DNA of 10,002 nucleotides from Fimbriimonadaceae bacterium (lineage in GTDB: Bacteria; Armatimonadota; Fimbriimonadia; Fimbriimonadales; Fimbriimonadaceae). How positions within the stretch are numbered: position 1 is the first letter of the stretch; each line of letters starts with the position of its first letter. The DNA is taken from contig JADZBW010000268.1 of the NCBI GenBank assembly GCA_020851885.1, positions 1 to 10,002 of the forward strand. The letters run 5' to 3'. The notes under the pieces were generated by a model. The model was not told the DNA's origin and searched no databases. It was given only the letters and a program-made list of their open reading frames with translations. Shown piece after piece: positions 1 through 6,044 of this stretch. A program made the translations under genes and the position numbers.

Positions 1-1
1 C

Positions 2-337
2 GGCTGGGTTCAAGAATTTGGCTCCGCGATGCTGAAAGACCATGCCCAGAACTATGGCGAGCTCAAGGTCATTGGCTCCAAGATCGGAATCAAAGTGGAC
101 AAAGCGCTGCCCACCAACTGGCAAAAGCCCATCGATCGCCTGAAGGACACGTCTCGCTCTAACTTCGAACGGGAGTTCCAGCGACTCTATATTGGCGCGA
201 AGAACCTCTTTGCCGACCAAACCGAAAGGGAGATCAAACTCGGCAACAATTCATTGGTGAGGAACTTCGCGGTTACCGCCAGCCCCGTAACGAGCCTACA
301 GATCAAAATGGCGAAACGAAAAGTCTCGAAGATCTAG
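2..337 (+). CDS. DUF4142 family protein, 3' end only (truncated by window edge)
   Basis: The frame is open to the left edge (it reads GWVQEFGSAMLKDH from base 2), so the true start lies outside the window and the ATG at 29 is internal. The visible ~111 residues are helical and charged. They match the DUF4142 pattern as I know it: an FA..M..DH opening helix, a K..G motif, a central FxxxFxxLYxxxxK helix, then a final FAxTxxPVxxxQIKMA-like helix. DUF4142 proteins are usually exported, all-helical, ferritin-like proteins of unknown function, often encoded near envelope-stress genes. A signal peptide would be in the missing part. No catalytic residues are evident. The gene converges on pdhB, with a hairpin between them. 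Family assignment is by pattern memory and fairly secure; function is unknown. Confidence 0.7.
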   Translation, partial: GWVQEFGSAMLKDHAQNYGELKVIGSKIGIKVDKALPTNWQKPIDRLKDTSRSNFEREFQRLYIGAKNLFADQTEREIKLGNNSLVRNFAVTASPVTSLQIKMAKRKVSKI

Positions 338-357
338 GCGCCAGAAAGTCTAAGAAT

Positions 358-384
358 GCCCGTGGAGGCCATGACCTCACGGGC
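358..384. terminator. Bidirectional hairpin terminator between DUF4142 gene and pdhB
   Basis: The arms at 358-368 and 375-384 pair over 10 bp (GCCCGTG..AGG with CCTCACGGGC) with one bulged G and a 6-nt loop. On the plus strand the hairpin is followed by TTTGTAT; on the minus strand it is followed by ATTCTTAGACTTT. It sits in the 62-bp gap between two convergent stop codons, the usual place for a shared terminator. The T-tracts are short, so efficiency is uncertain. Confidence 0.65.
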
Positions 385-399
385 TTTGTATGCTCTCTC

Positions 400-1380
400 C
401 TAGAGCAGCTTCCGGACGGCGGCAACCACGTGGTGCTCGTTCGTGACTGCCTCAAGCTCCAGGACGCGCGAATATGGCATCGGAACATTCAATCCGCCCA
501 CGCGACCCACGGGACCGTCGAGGTCGTCGAAACAATCTTCGCTGATCCGTGAATGAATCTCGGACCCGAAACTACCGCTCTTCCAATCCTCGTAAACCAC
601 CACCGCGCGGTGCGTTTTTCGGACCGAACGATAGATGGTCTCCGTATCAAGGGGAAGGAGCGACCTGATATCGACGACTTCGGCATCGATACCGTCCTTT
701 GCCAGGAGTTCGGCCGCCGCCAAGTTGATCTGGCTCATCAGCGAGTAACCGACCAGCGAGATGTCCTTCCCTTCCTTCAGGATTTGAGCCTTGCCGAACG
801 GGATTGAGTATTCGTGATCGGGGAGAGTGCCCTTCATTGCGTAAAGGCGAGGGTGCTCGTAGAAAACGACCGGATTGTCGTCGGCAATCGCCGTCTTGAG
901 CATTCCATATACGTCTTGGACCGTCGCCGGGGCGACAACCTTGAGCCCAGGAACATGGGCGTACCATCCGTCCAGCGAATGAGAGTGCTGCGCGGACAGC
1001 TGCTTGGCCGCGCCGCCGGGCCCCCGAATGACGATCGGACATTTCACGATCCCATTGGACATGTAATGGATCTTCGCGGTGTGGTTGATGATCTGGTCGA
1101 GAGCCAGGATCGAGAAGCTCATGGTCATGAACTCGACGATTGGCCTTAGACCGGCCATCGCCGCTCCAGTTGCGATACCCATGAAGCCCGCTTCCGTGAT
1201 CGGAGTGTCGACAACGCGTCGGGTGCCGTACTTGGGAAAGAACCCCTTGGTGACCTTGAATGTTCCCTCGTAGCGGCCGATATCCTCACCCATGAGGAAG
1301 ATGTCCGCGTTCTTGTCCATCTCTTCGAACATGCTCTTCTGCAGAGCTTCACGATAGGTTGTCTCAGTTGCTGCTGGCAT
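400..1380 (-). CDS. pdhB: Pyruvate/2-oxoacid dehydrogenase E1 component, beta subunit
   Basis: This is the beta chain of the heterotetrameric (alpha2beta2) thiamine-diphosphate-dependent E1, which decarboxylates a 2-oxoacid and passes the acyl group to the lipoyl E2. Its 326 residues are normal for the family. Visible family marks are GEDIG (31-35), the DTPITEAGF segment with the cofactor-activating glutamate E63, the SAQHSHS loop, and a C-terminal transketolase-C domain containing YSLMSQ and VVDIRSLLPLD. The ATG at 1380 has no Shine-Dalgarno; it is preceded almost directly by a heptamer repeat array. pdhA lies 129 bp upstream on the same strand, so co-transcription is likely. Substrate (pyruvate, acetoin or branched-chain) cannot be fixed from the sequence; pyruvate or acetoin is most likely because of the short PdhA/PdhB type. 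No E2 or E3 gene is in the window. Confidence 0.92.
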   Translation of the reverse strand: MPAATETTYREALQKSMFEEMDKNADIFLMGEDIGRYEGTFKVTKGFFPKYGTRRVVDTPITEAGFMGIATGAAMAGLRPIVEFMTMSFSILALDQIINHTAKIHYMSNGIVKCPIVIRGPGGAAKQLSAQHSHSLDGWYAHVPGLKVVAPATVQDVYGMLKTAIADDNPVVFYEHPRLYAMKGTLPDHEYSIPFGKAQILKEGKDISLVGYSLMSQINLAAAELLAKDGIDAEVVDIRSLLPLDTETIYRSVRKTHRAVVVYEDWKSGSFGSEIHSRISEDCFDDLDGPVGRVGGLNVPMPYSRVLELEAVTNEHHVVAAVRKLL

Positions 1381-1386
1381 TTGCGT

Positions 1387-1497
1387 AAATTCGTAATTCG
1401 AAATTCGTAATTCGGAGATCGGAAATTGTAAACGGGGCTTCCTGCGGTAAGACCCAGCCTTAATCTGCCAATCGGCAATTTACGACTTACGAATTAC
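1387..1497. repeat. Palindromic heptamer-repeat element between pdhA and pdhB
   Basis: A 14-bp unit (AAATTCGTAATTCG) is repeated perfectly in tandem at 1387-1400 and 1401-1414. It can also be read as four AATTCGN heptamers at 1388-1415, followed by degenerate heptamers. The opposite end (about 1465-1497) carries the same motif inverted. Read inward from both ends (1393 rightwards, 1497 leftwards) the termini agree at about 24 of 33 positions by hand, and at 17 of the first 20. The whole thus resembles a ~105-bp REP/MITE-like unit. It fills nearly all of the intercistronic gap. No second copy is visible in the window. Confidence 0.7.
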
Positions 1498-1509
1498 CCC
1501 TTTCCCTTG

Positions 1510-2526
1510 TTAGTGTCCCTTCTCCACGTCCATATCGGTGTAAATGTTGTCGTAGACCTCCGACGGATCAGGGTGCGGGCTCGCGTCGGCGGCGTCATAG
1601 ATCTTGTCCACTTGCTCAATGATCTCCGCGTCGATCGCTTCAACGGTCTCGGGAGTCAGGATCTTGCGTTCCAACAGGATTGCTTCGAGTCGCTTGATCG
1701 GATCCCGCTTCCAGGCTGATGCTTCCTCTTCCTTCGTTCGGTAAAGTTGGCGATCCTGGTCCGCGGCGCCATGACCCGCATAGCGGTAGGTCATCACTTC
1801 GACCCAATACGGCTTCTGGTTCTCGCGGACCCAATCCACGATGCGCTGGGCATCGTTCTTCATCTGAATGACGTCCATGCCGTCGATCCTTTCGCTCTTG
1901 ATGTCGAAGGGAATCCCTCGCTTCCAGAGTTCGGGGTCCGCGGCGTGATACTCCAGTCGGGTGCCCATGGCGAATTCGTTGTTTTCGACGATAAAGATAC
2001 AGGGCAGATCCCAAAGACCGGCCATGTTGAGGGTCTCAAAGACGACGCCTTGGTTGGAAGCGCCGTCACCCATGAAGTTGAGGGTGATCCGGTCCTCTTC
2101 GCGGTACTTGCTGGCAAAGGCCAGACCAGCGCCGAGGGGAATATGCCCACCCACAATGCCCCAACCGCCGTAAAAACCGCGCTCCGGGTCGAATAGGTGC
2201 ATGGAGCCGCCCTTTCCACCGGCGGTGCCGTCCTTACGGCCCATCAGTTCAGCCATGACCGCAACCGGGTCCGTACCCAATAGAAGCGCATGGGCATGGT
2301 CTCGATAGGCGGTGATGACGTAGTCGTAGCCCTTCTTGATCGATTCGAGCCAGCCCACGGCAAGGGCTTCCATCCCGATGTAGGTGTGCATATAGCCACC
2401 GACTTTGCCCTGCCGGTAGGCAAGGTTGCACTTCTCTTCGAAGTGCCTGAGAAAGACCATGTCTCGGTAATACTGCTCGAGAACGGCGGGGGACTCGGTT
2501 GAGTTCTTGACGGCTTGTTTGGCCAC
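1510..2526 (-). CDS. pdhA: Pyruvate/2-oxoacid dehydrogenase E1 component, alpha subunit
   Basis: This is the alpha chain of the E1 2-oxoacid decarboxylase and partner of the downstream pdhB. Its 338 residues are typical of the bacterial two-subunit E1. The thiamine-diphosphate/Mg motif starts at GDG (153-155) and ends at the NN pair (182-183). YRDHAH (74-79) is the conserved substrate-side loop, and GGKGGSMH (103-110) is diagnostic of PdhA/AcoA proteins. The usual GHS of the regulatory loop is GHG here (in YRYAGHGAADQD), so the serine phosphorylated in mitochondrial E1 is absent. The start is GTG, chosen because AGAGG lies 6 nt upstream. It is probably transcribed with pdhB from the 280-bp upstream gap. 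Pyruvate is the most likely substrate, with acetoin the main alternative. Confidence 0.93.
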   Translation of the reverse strand: MAKQAVKNSTESPAVLEQYYRDMVFLRHFEEKCNLAYRQGKVGGYMHTYIGMEALAVGWLESIKKGYDYVITAYRDHAHALLLGTDPVAVMAELMGRKDGTAGGKGGSMHLFDPERGFYGGWGIVGGHIPLGAGLAFASKYREEDRITLNFMGDGASNQGVVFETLNMAGLWDLPCIFIVENNEFAMGTRLEYHAADPELWKRGIPFDIKSERIDGMDVIQMKNDAQRIVDWVRENQKPYWVEVMTYRYAGHGAADQDRQLYRTKEEEASAWKRDPIKRLEAILLERKILTPETVEAIDAEIIEQVDKIYDAADASPHPDPSEVYDNIYTDMDVEKGH

Positions 2527-2532
2527 GCTTTA

Positions 2533-2537
2533 CCTCT
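2533..2537 (-). promoter_or_regulatory. Ribosome binding site for the GTG start of pdhA
   Basis: On the minus strand AGAGG is followed by a 6-nt spacer and the GTG at 2526. This supports GTG as the start, as the annotated frame has no ATG there. It is one of the clearer Shine-Dalgarno sequences in the window. Confidence 0.6.
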
Positions 2538-2605
2538 ATTGGAATTCTGGTGAGAGGTCTTGGCATTCCGCTACGCCATTGAAGACGGGCAGCCTTTGAC
2601 AGTTA

Positions 2606-2611
2606 GTTATA
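2606..2611 (-). promoter_or_regulatory. Candidate -10 box for the pdhAB transcript
   Basis: The minus strand reads TATAAC, five of six matches to the sigma-70 -10 consensus, about 80 nt upstream of the pdhA GTG. A -35 box at normal spacing is poor (TAGGTT), so this is a weak call based on one hexamer in the right place. Confidence 0.22.
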
Positions 2612-2726
2612 CCGTATCTCCTTACGGGAACCTAGGCGGTCCTGATCCCGTTTGACACGGTCCTAGCTAAACTTTCGGCAGGTTTGGCCCGATTTTCAGT
2701 CACCGCGCCCTACCGACGAAATCGTT

Positions 2727-2744
2727 GGCGCTCGATCCAGCGCC
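2727..2744 (-). terminator. Hairpin downstream of the GH76 gene, possible terminator
   Basis: GGCGCT and AGCGCC form a 6-bp GC-rich stem with a 6-nt loop, 62 nt beyond the GH76 stop codon. On the minus strand only a weak AACGATTTCG follows, so it lacks a proper U-tract. It lies in the 280-bp gap (2527-2806) between the GH76 gene and pdhA. Apart from this hairpin and the candidate pdhA promoter, I see no gene or repeat there. Confidence 0.3.
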
Positions 2745-2806
2745 CGGAGAGGACAGATGGCAGGAGAAGCGGCGAAACGCCACCAAATCGAGACGCCTGG
2801 GCATCT

Positions 2807-3901
2807 TCAAGTTTTACTTCTCGGGCTCTTCAGACTTGCGGCCGTGAATAAGAACGCCCGAGCGGCGCTGGCCTGGTCAATAAGCTCGAATTTGGCTTGA
2901 TTTGGGTTGAGCGGAGCGCCCCAATTGCCTCCGTATCGGCCCTTGGAGTCGCGGACATTTGCATAAACGAACTCAAGCGCATTAAGCGTCTTCAGTCTTA
3001 ACTCTGCAGATCTAGGGCTGTGCGCCCAAAGCCCTTCGATCAAGAGATGGGCAAACTTTCCGGCGTCCTTCATGGAACCGTCGATCGGGTCGAACCACTT
3101 TGCCATGGCGCTGGTTGGTGACGCCTTCCCATCGCCGCCAGGACTTGTTCCCTCACCGAACTTGGCCTCTTCCATCGCCATGGATCGCAAAACCAGTCCG
3201 GTGTTGTAGGACCACTTCGTCTTTTCGATCTTGCCGGCGAGCGAGATGTTGTCCCAAAAAAGTCCATCGGATGGATCCATCAGCTTCTGGGTCCATGCCA
3301 GAATGCGGCGCCCCTCATTGCCAAGTTTTTGTCCGTTGCGATACTTGCCGACCGCGAAGCAGGCAGCGGCAGACGGGGCATTCGAACAGGTGTTCTTGGA
3401 CTTCTTATCGCCTTCTCTCCAGTAGATGCCGCCGCCCAGCTTGTCATCCCAACCGCTGAGTACGTATTTCAGGCCATCTTCCGCCCAATCGAGATACTTC
3501 TTGTCTCGCAAAACCTCAAAGGCTTCCACGAGGGCGAGGACCATCCATGCGTTGTCGTCGTAATAGCGATCGACCGGCTTTGGACACGGGAGGACGTCGT
3601 AGCCCGGTACGGGTCCCTTTTCGTTCCAGTAGATTCGGGACGCATCGGCAAACTCGCGCAGCCAAGGTTTGTACTTGGGATCCAGTTTCGCCGCCGCGTT
3701 GAGAGCCGAGAGCATGACCCCCACTCCCCAGTTGAATGCGGGACCGGACTTCTTGCCGTCTCGCGAGACCTCTTCGCAATAGAGTCGAGTCTCGGGCAGA
3801 TAATAGTCGCGACGAATCTGCTCCAAAACCTCAAAGCCACGTGCTTTCAGGACTTCGGCCGTCGTCTGCATGGCGCTGAAAGCAAGGACTTGAAGGATCA
3901 T
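2807..3901 (-). CDS. Glycoside hydrolase family 76 protein (alpha-1,6-mannanase-like)
   Basis: GH76 enzymes are (alpha/alpha)6-barrel endo-alpha-1,6-mannanases that cut mannan backbones by a retaining mechanism using a neighbouring Asp pair. Here the pair is D115-D116 in YYDDNAW. Supporting motifs are FNWGVGVML (56-64), LSGWDDKLGGGIYW (148-161), KNTCSNAP (169-176, family form KNxxSN), and a later KWSYNTG. The 364-residue length fits a single catalytic domain. The N-terminus (MILQVLAFSAMQTT) is short and has no basic start, so I see no convincing signal peptide or lipobox, although most bacterial GH76 proteins act outside the cytoplasm. M11 is an alternative start. The gene begins 25 nt after the symporter stop, so it is probably the last gene of that operon. 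The exact substrate is not determined; family-level confidence is good. Confidence 0.78.
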   Translation of the reverse strand: MILQVLAFSAMQTTAEVLKARGFEVLEQIRRDYYLPETRLYCEEVSRDGKKSGPAFNWGVGVMLSALNAAAKLDPKYKPWLREFADASRIYWNEKGPVPGYDVLPCPKPVDRYYDDNAWMVLALVEAFEVLRDKKYLDWAEDGLKYVLSGWDDKLGGGIYWREGDKKSKNTCSNAPSAAACFAVGKYRNGQKLGNEGRRILAWTQKLMDPSDGLFWDNISLAGKIEKTKWSYNTGLVLRSMAMEEAKFGEGTSPGGDGKASPTSAMAKWFDPIDGSMKDAGKFAHLLIEGLWAHSPRSAELRLKTLNALEFVYANVRDSKGRYGGNWGAPLNPNQAKFELIDQASAARAFLFTAASLKSPRSKT

Positions 3902-3926
3902 TGGTTTGGGAATCGATATTCGACGG

Positions 3927-5246
3927 TTACGCGGGCGACATCATCGACTTGGCTTCCGATCTCTCTTCCATGGCCGTCACACAGGCGGCGATGGTCATAT
4001 CGCCAGTCACGTTGAGGACGGTACGACTCATGTCCATGATTCGATCGATTCCGAGGACCAAGCCCACGGCAGACGATGGGACGCCAAGGGTCGCGAGAAC
4101 GCCCGCAATCATTGGGATCGACCCGCTCGGGACCCCTGCGGTGCCAATTCCCCCAACGATGGCAAGCCCCATCACCATAAACTGCTGCCCGACGGTGAGA
4201 TCGACGCCGAACATCCTGGCCAAGAAGACGATAGTGATGCCCTCAAAGAGGGCGGTGCCATTTTGATTGGCCGTCGCCCCGACGGTCAGCACGAAATTGC
4301 TGATCTTTCGCGGCAGGCCAAGATCTTCTTCGGCTGCCCTGAGCGCCGTCGGCAAAGTCGCGTTGCTTGAACTTGTGGCGAAAGCCGTTGCCATGACGGT
4401 CCGCATCTGCCGGAAGAACTCGGCAGGGCTTCTGCGAGCCACGTATTTGATCACGAGACTGTACGTGACGAACTGATGGATCGCCAACGCCACAAGAACC
4501 ACCAAAACATAGGTTCCCAGGGACGCAAAAAGCTCATAGCCCAGTTTCGCGGCACTCCCAAAGATCAGACAGAAGACCCCGATCGGGGCGAGCTTCATGG
4601 CGAATTCAATGATCTTCAAGGAAACCGCGAAGAGTCCTTCGAGGAAGGACTGGACCGGCAGCGCCTTCTCCGCTTCGATGGAAGCGAGCGCAATACCGAA
4701 GATCAGGGCGAAGATCATGAATGGCAGAATGCCGCCACTGAACGCAGCAACCGCATCGCGAAGCGGGTTCTTCGGCACCATGCCAAGGGCGGCCGCGTCT
4801 TTGGCCTGGACCGGATCCTCAGTCACTCTCTGTTCCTTCGAGTAGTTCTTGAATAGCTCGGCTTTCTGGTCGGCGGAGATGCTCTTCGAAGGGTCGACCA
4901 AGTTGATGGCGCCCACCCCGATCAAAACGGCGATCGCGCTGAGGACCACGGTCATCAGCAAGGACCTGATGCCGATTCGCCCGACCTTGCGGATATCCCC
5001 TAATTCGGACACGCCAAGCACGAGGGCCGCGAAAAGGAGCGGCACCACGACCATGAAGATCATATTCAGGAAGATCTCGCCGACCGGCTTCGTCCAGTCG
5101 ACCATCTTGCTCAGAGTTTCCGAATCCTTGCCGAGGCTCTCTCTCGCTACAAATCCTGCGATGGCGCCCAAGATCAGCCCAATAAGGATCTTTGTGTGAA
5201 GGGCCATTCCCTTCTTACCGCCAGGTTCGACTGCTCCCAATTCCAT
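3927..5246 (-). CDS. Dicarboxylate/amino acid:cation symporter (DAACS/SDF family, glutamate-transporter type)
   Basis: This is an inner-membrane secondary transporter of the GltPh/GltP/DctA fold, importing an acidic amino acid or C4-dicarboxylate with Na+ or H+. Its 439 residues and eight-helix, two-hairpin pattern are normal. HP1 has the serine motif SSS (292-294). HP2 is GIGTAGVPSG. TM8 is GIDRIMDMSRTVLNVTGD, keeping equivalents of GltPh D390, D394, R397, N401 and D405 as D401, D405, R408, N412 and D416. R408 predicts a substrate with a side-chain carboxylate. The TM7 motif, usually NMDGT, is NQNGT (327-331), replacing the cation-site Asp312 with Asn. The ATG has AGGGAAG ~7 nt upstream; M14 is a less likely start. 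The small membrane gene ends 3 nt upstream and GH76 follows after 25 nt. Confidence 0.9.
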   Translation of the reverse strand: MELGAVEPGGKKGMALHTKILIGLILGAIAGFVARESLGKDSETLSKMVDWTKPVGEIFLNMIFMVVVPLLFAALVLGVSELGDIRKVGRIGIRSLLMTVVLSAIAVLIGVGAINLVDPSKSISADQKAELFKNYSKEQRVTEDPVQAKDAAALGMVPKNPLRDAVAAFSGGILPFMIFALIFGIALASIEAEKALPVQSFLEGLFAVSLKIIEFAMKLAPIGVFCLIFGSAAKLGYELFASLGTYVLVVLVALAIHQFVTYSLVIKYVARRSPAEFFRQMRTVMATAFATSSSNATLPTALRAAEEDLGLPRKISNFVLTVGATANQNGTALFEGITIVFLARMFGVDLTVGQQFMVMGLAIVGGIGTAGVPSGSIPMIAGVLATLGVPSSAVGLVLGIDRIMDMSRTVLNVTGDMTIAACVTAMEERSEAKSMMSPA

Positions 5247-5249
5247 GAT

Positions 5250-5546
5250 CTACTTCCCTATTCCCACCGACCTGAGGATCGATTGAGGCAGCGCCGGGTT
5301 AATGGTGAATACCCAGGCAATGGCCCCTATGACGCCCCAGAAAGCTGAGATTAGCAGAGGATATCGCAGGAAGCAACGCGTATCTTGCTTTCCCTTGAAA
5401 TAAGCGGTGAGGTACAGAACTGAGGCAAGCGTCGCGGCAACCGGTAGCGTGTAGCGTCCGCAGATGAAAGCAACGGTCGAAATCTTACAAAACTGGAAAG
5501 CGAACTTCTCCAGTTTCTCACCGGCGGTTGGTTCAGCATTGGTCAT
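5250..5546 (-). CDS. Small membrane protein of unknown function
   Basis: I do not recognise the family. The 98-residue protein has a short polar N-terminus (MTNAEPTAGEKLEK), a long hydrophobic stretch at about 18-50 that probably forms one or two membrane spans, a basic loop (FKGKQDTRCFLR), and a second clear span at about 62-82 containing WGVIGAIAWVF. No catalytic motif is seen. Its ATG overlaps the stop of the zinc-ribbon gene (ATGA), with AGGAAG just upstream, and it ends 3 nt before the symporter start. It is therefore almost certainly translated as part of that operon and may be an accessory membrane component. Function is unknown. Confidence 0.75.
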   Translation of the reverse strand: MTNAEPTAGEKLEKFAFQFCKISTVAFICGRYTLPVAATLASVLYLTAYFKGKQDTRCFLRYPLLISAFWGVIGAIAWVFTINPALPQSILRSVGIGK

Positions 5547-5878
5547 TTCTTCTTCCTAAATGAGCGGATCATGAGAGTCAGGAGGCCGATAAATATGCCG
5601 ACGCCAGCCAGGGCCAACAACCAGAACGGCAGGTCCTGGCTGCTCGTTGGCGCGTTGCCCAAGAGTACGACGAAGCAGCCGCCAACGCAGCCCGCTGGGA
5701 GGCCGACCATTATGAACAGTACGATCCAGACGATTTGGGCGGTATTGGAGCCGCTTCGACTACCTGTGGGCCGTCCATGGCCGCAGTTTGCGCAGTAGGA
5801 TTGTTCAGCGGGCAGGAATGCGCCGCAACGGGGACAATGGCTTTCTGGTAGTTGGATGGGGGGTGGCGCGGAGCTCAT
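5543..5878 (-). CDS. Zinc-ribbon domain membrane protein, function unknown
   Basis: The 111-residue protein begins with a proline-rich lead, then a compact zinc ribbon: CPRCG at about 15-19 and CANCG at about 29-33, the four cysteines spaced as in zinc_ribbon_2/double-zinc-ribbon domains. A basic linker (GRPTGSRSGSN) leads to two hydrophobic segments, about 47-72 (AQIVWIVLFIMVG) and about 84-104 (FWLLALAGVGIFIG), and a basic tail RSFRKKK. The likely topology puts both the ribbon and the tail in the cytoplasm. The ATG at 5878 has GAGAGG about 5 nt upstream. It heads the cluster of small membrane protein, symporter and GH76. Proteins of this design are common and rarely characterised, so no specific role is assigned. 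Confidence 0.8.
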   Translation of the reverse strand: MSSAPPPIQLPESHCPRCGAFLPAEQSYCANCGHGRPTGSRSGSNTAQIVWIVLFIMVGLPAGCVGGCFVVLLGNAPTSSQDLPFWLLALAGVGIFIGLLTLMIRSFRKKK

Positions 5879-6044
5879 GAAAACCTCTCATGCAATATGG
5901 CGAGTATAAACAGAACCATTCAAACGAGGCCCAAAACAGCAGCAAATCGATCGTAGCCGATTGAGCCGAACATCTTCGATCCTCCGAACAGGAACGGCGG
6001 ACGAGTTTGGCTCGTGCTCCTCATGGTAGCCGCCAGACAATCGG

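Noticed and set aside
2596..2657. Two plus-strand TTGACA hexamers (2596-2601 and 2652-2657) resembling -35 boxes.
   Set aside because: Neither has a -10 box at 16-18 nt and there is no plus-strand gene downstream to drive.
3329..4015. 228-codon plus-strand open frame opposite GH76 and the symporter end.
   Set aside because: It spans two real minus-strand genes and the gap between them; no domain or ribosome site.
5920..5973. Resemblance of the MFGSIG micro-ORF start to TatA.
   Set aside because: Only the first six residues resemble TatA; a stop follows after 17 codons and no amphipathic helix or FGP motif exists.
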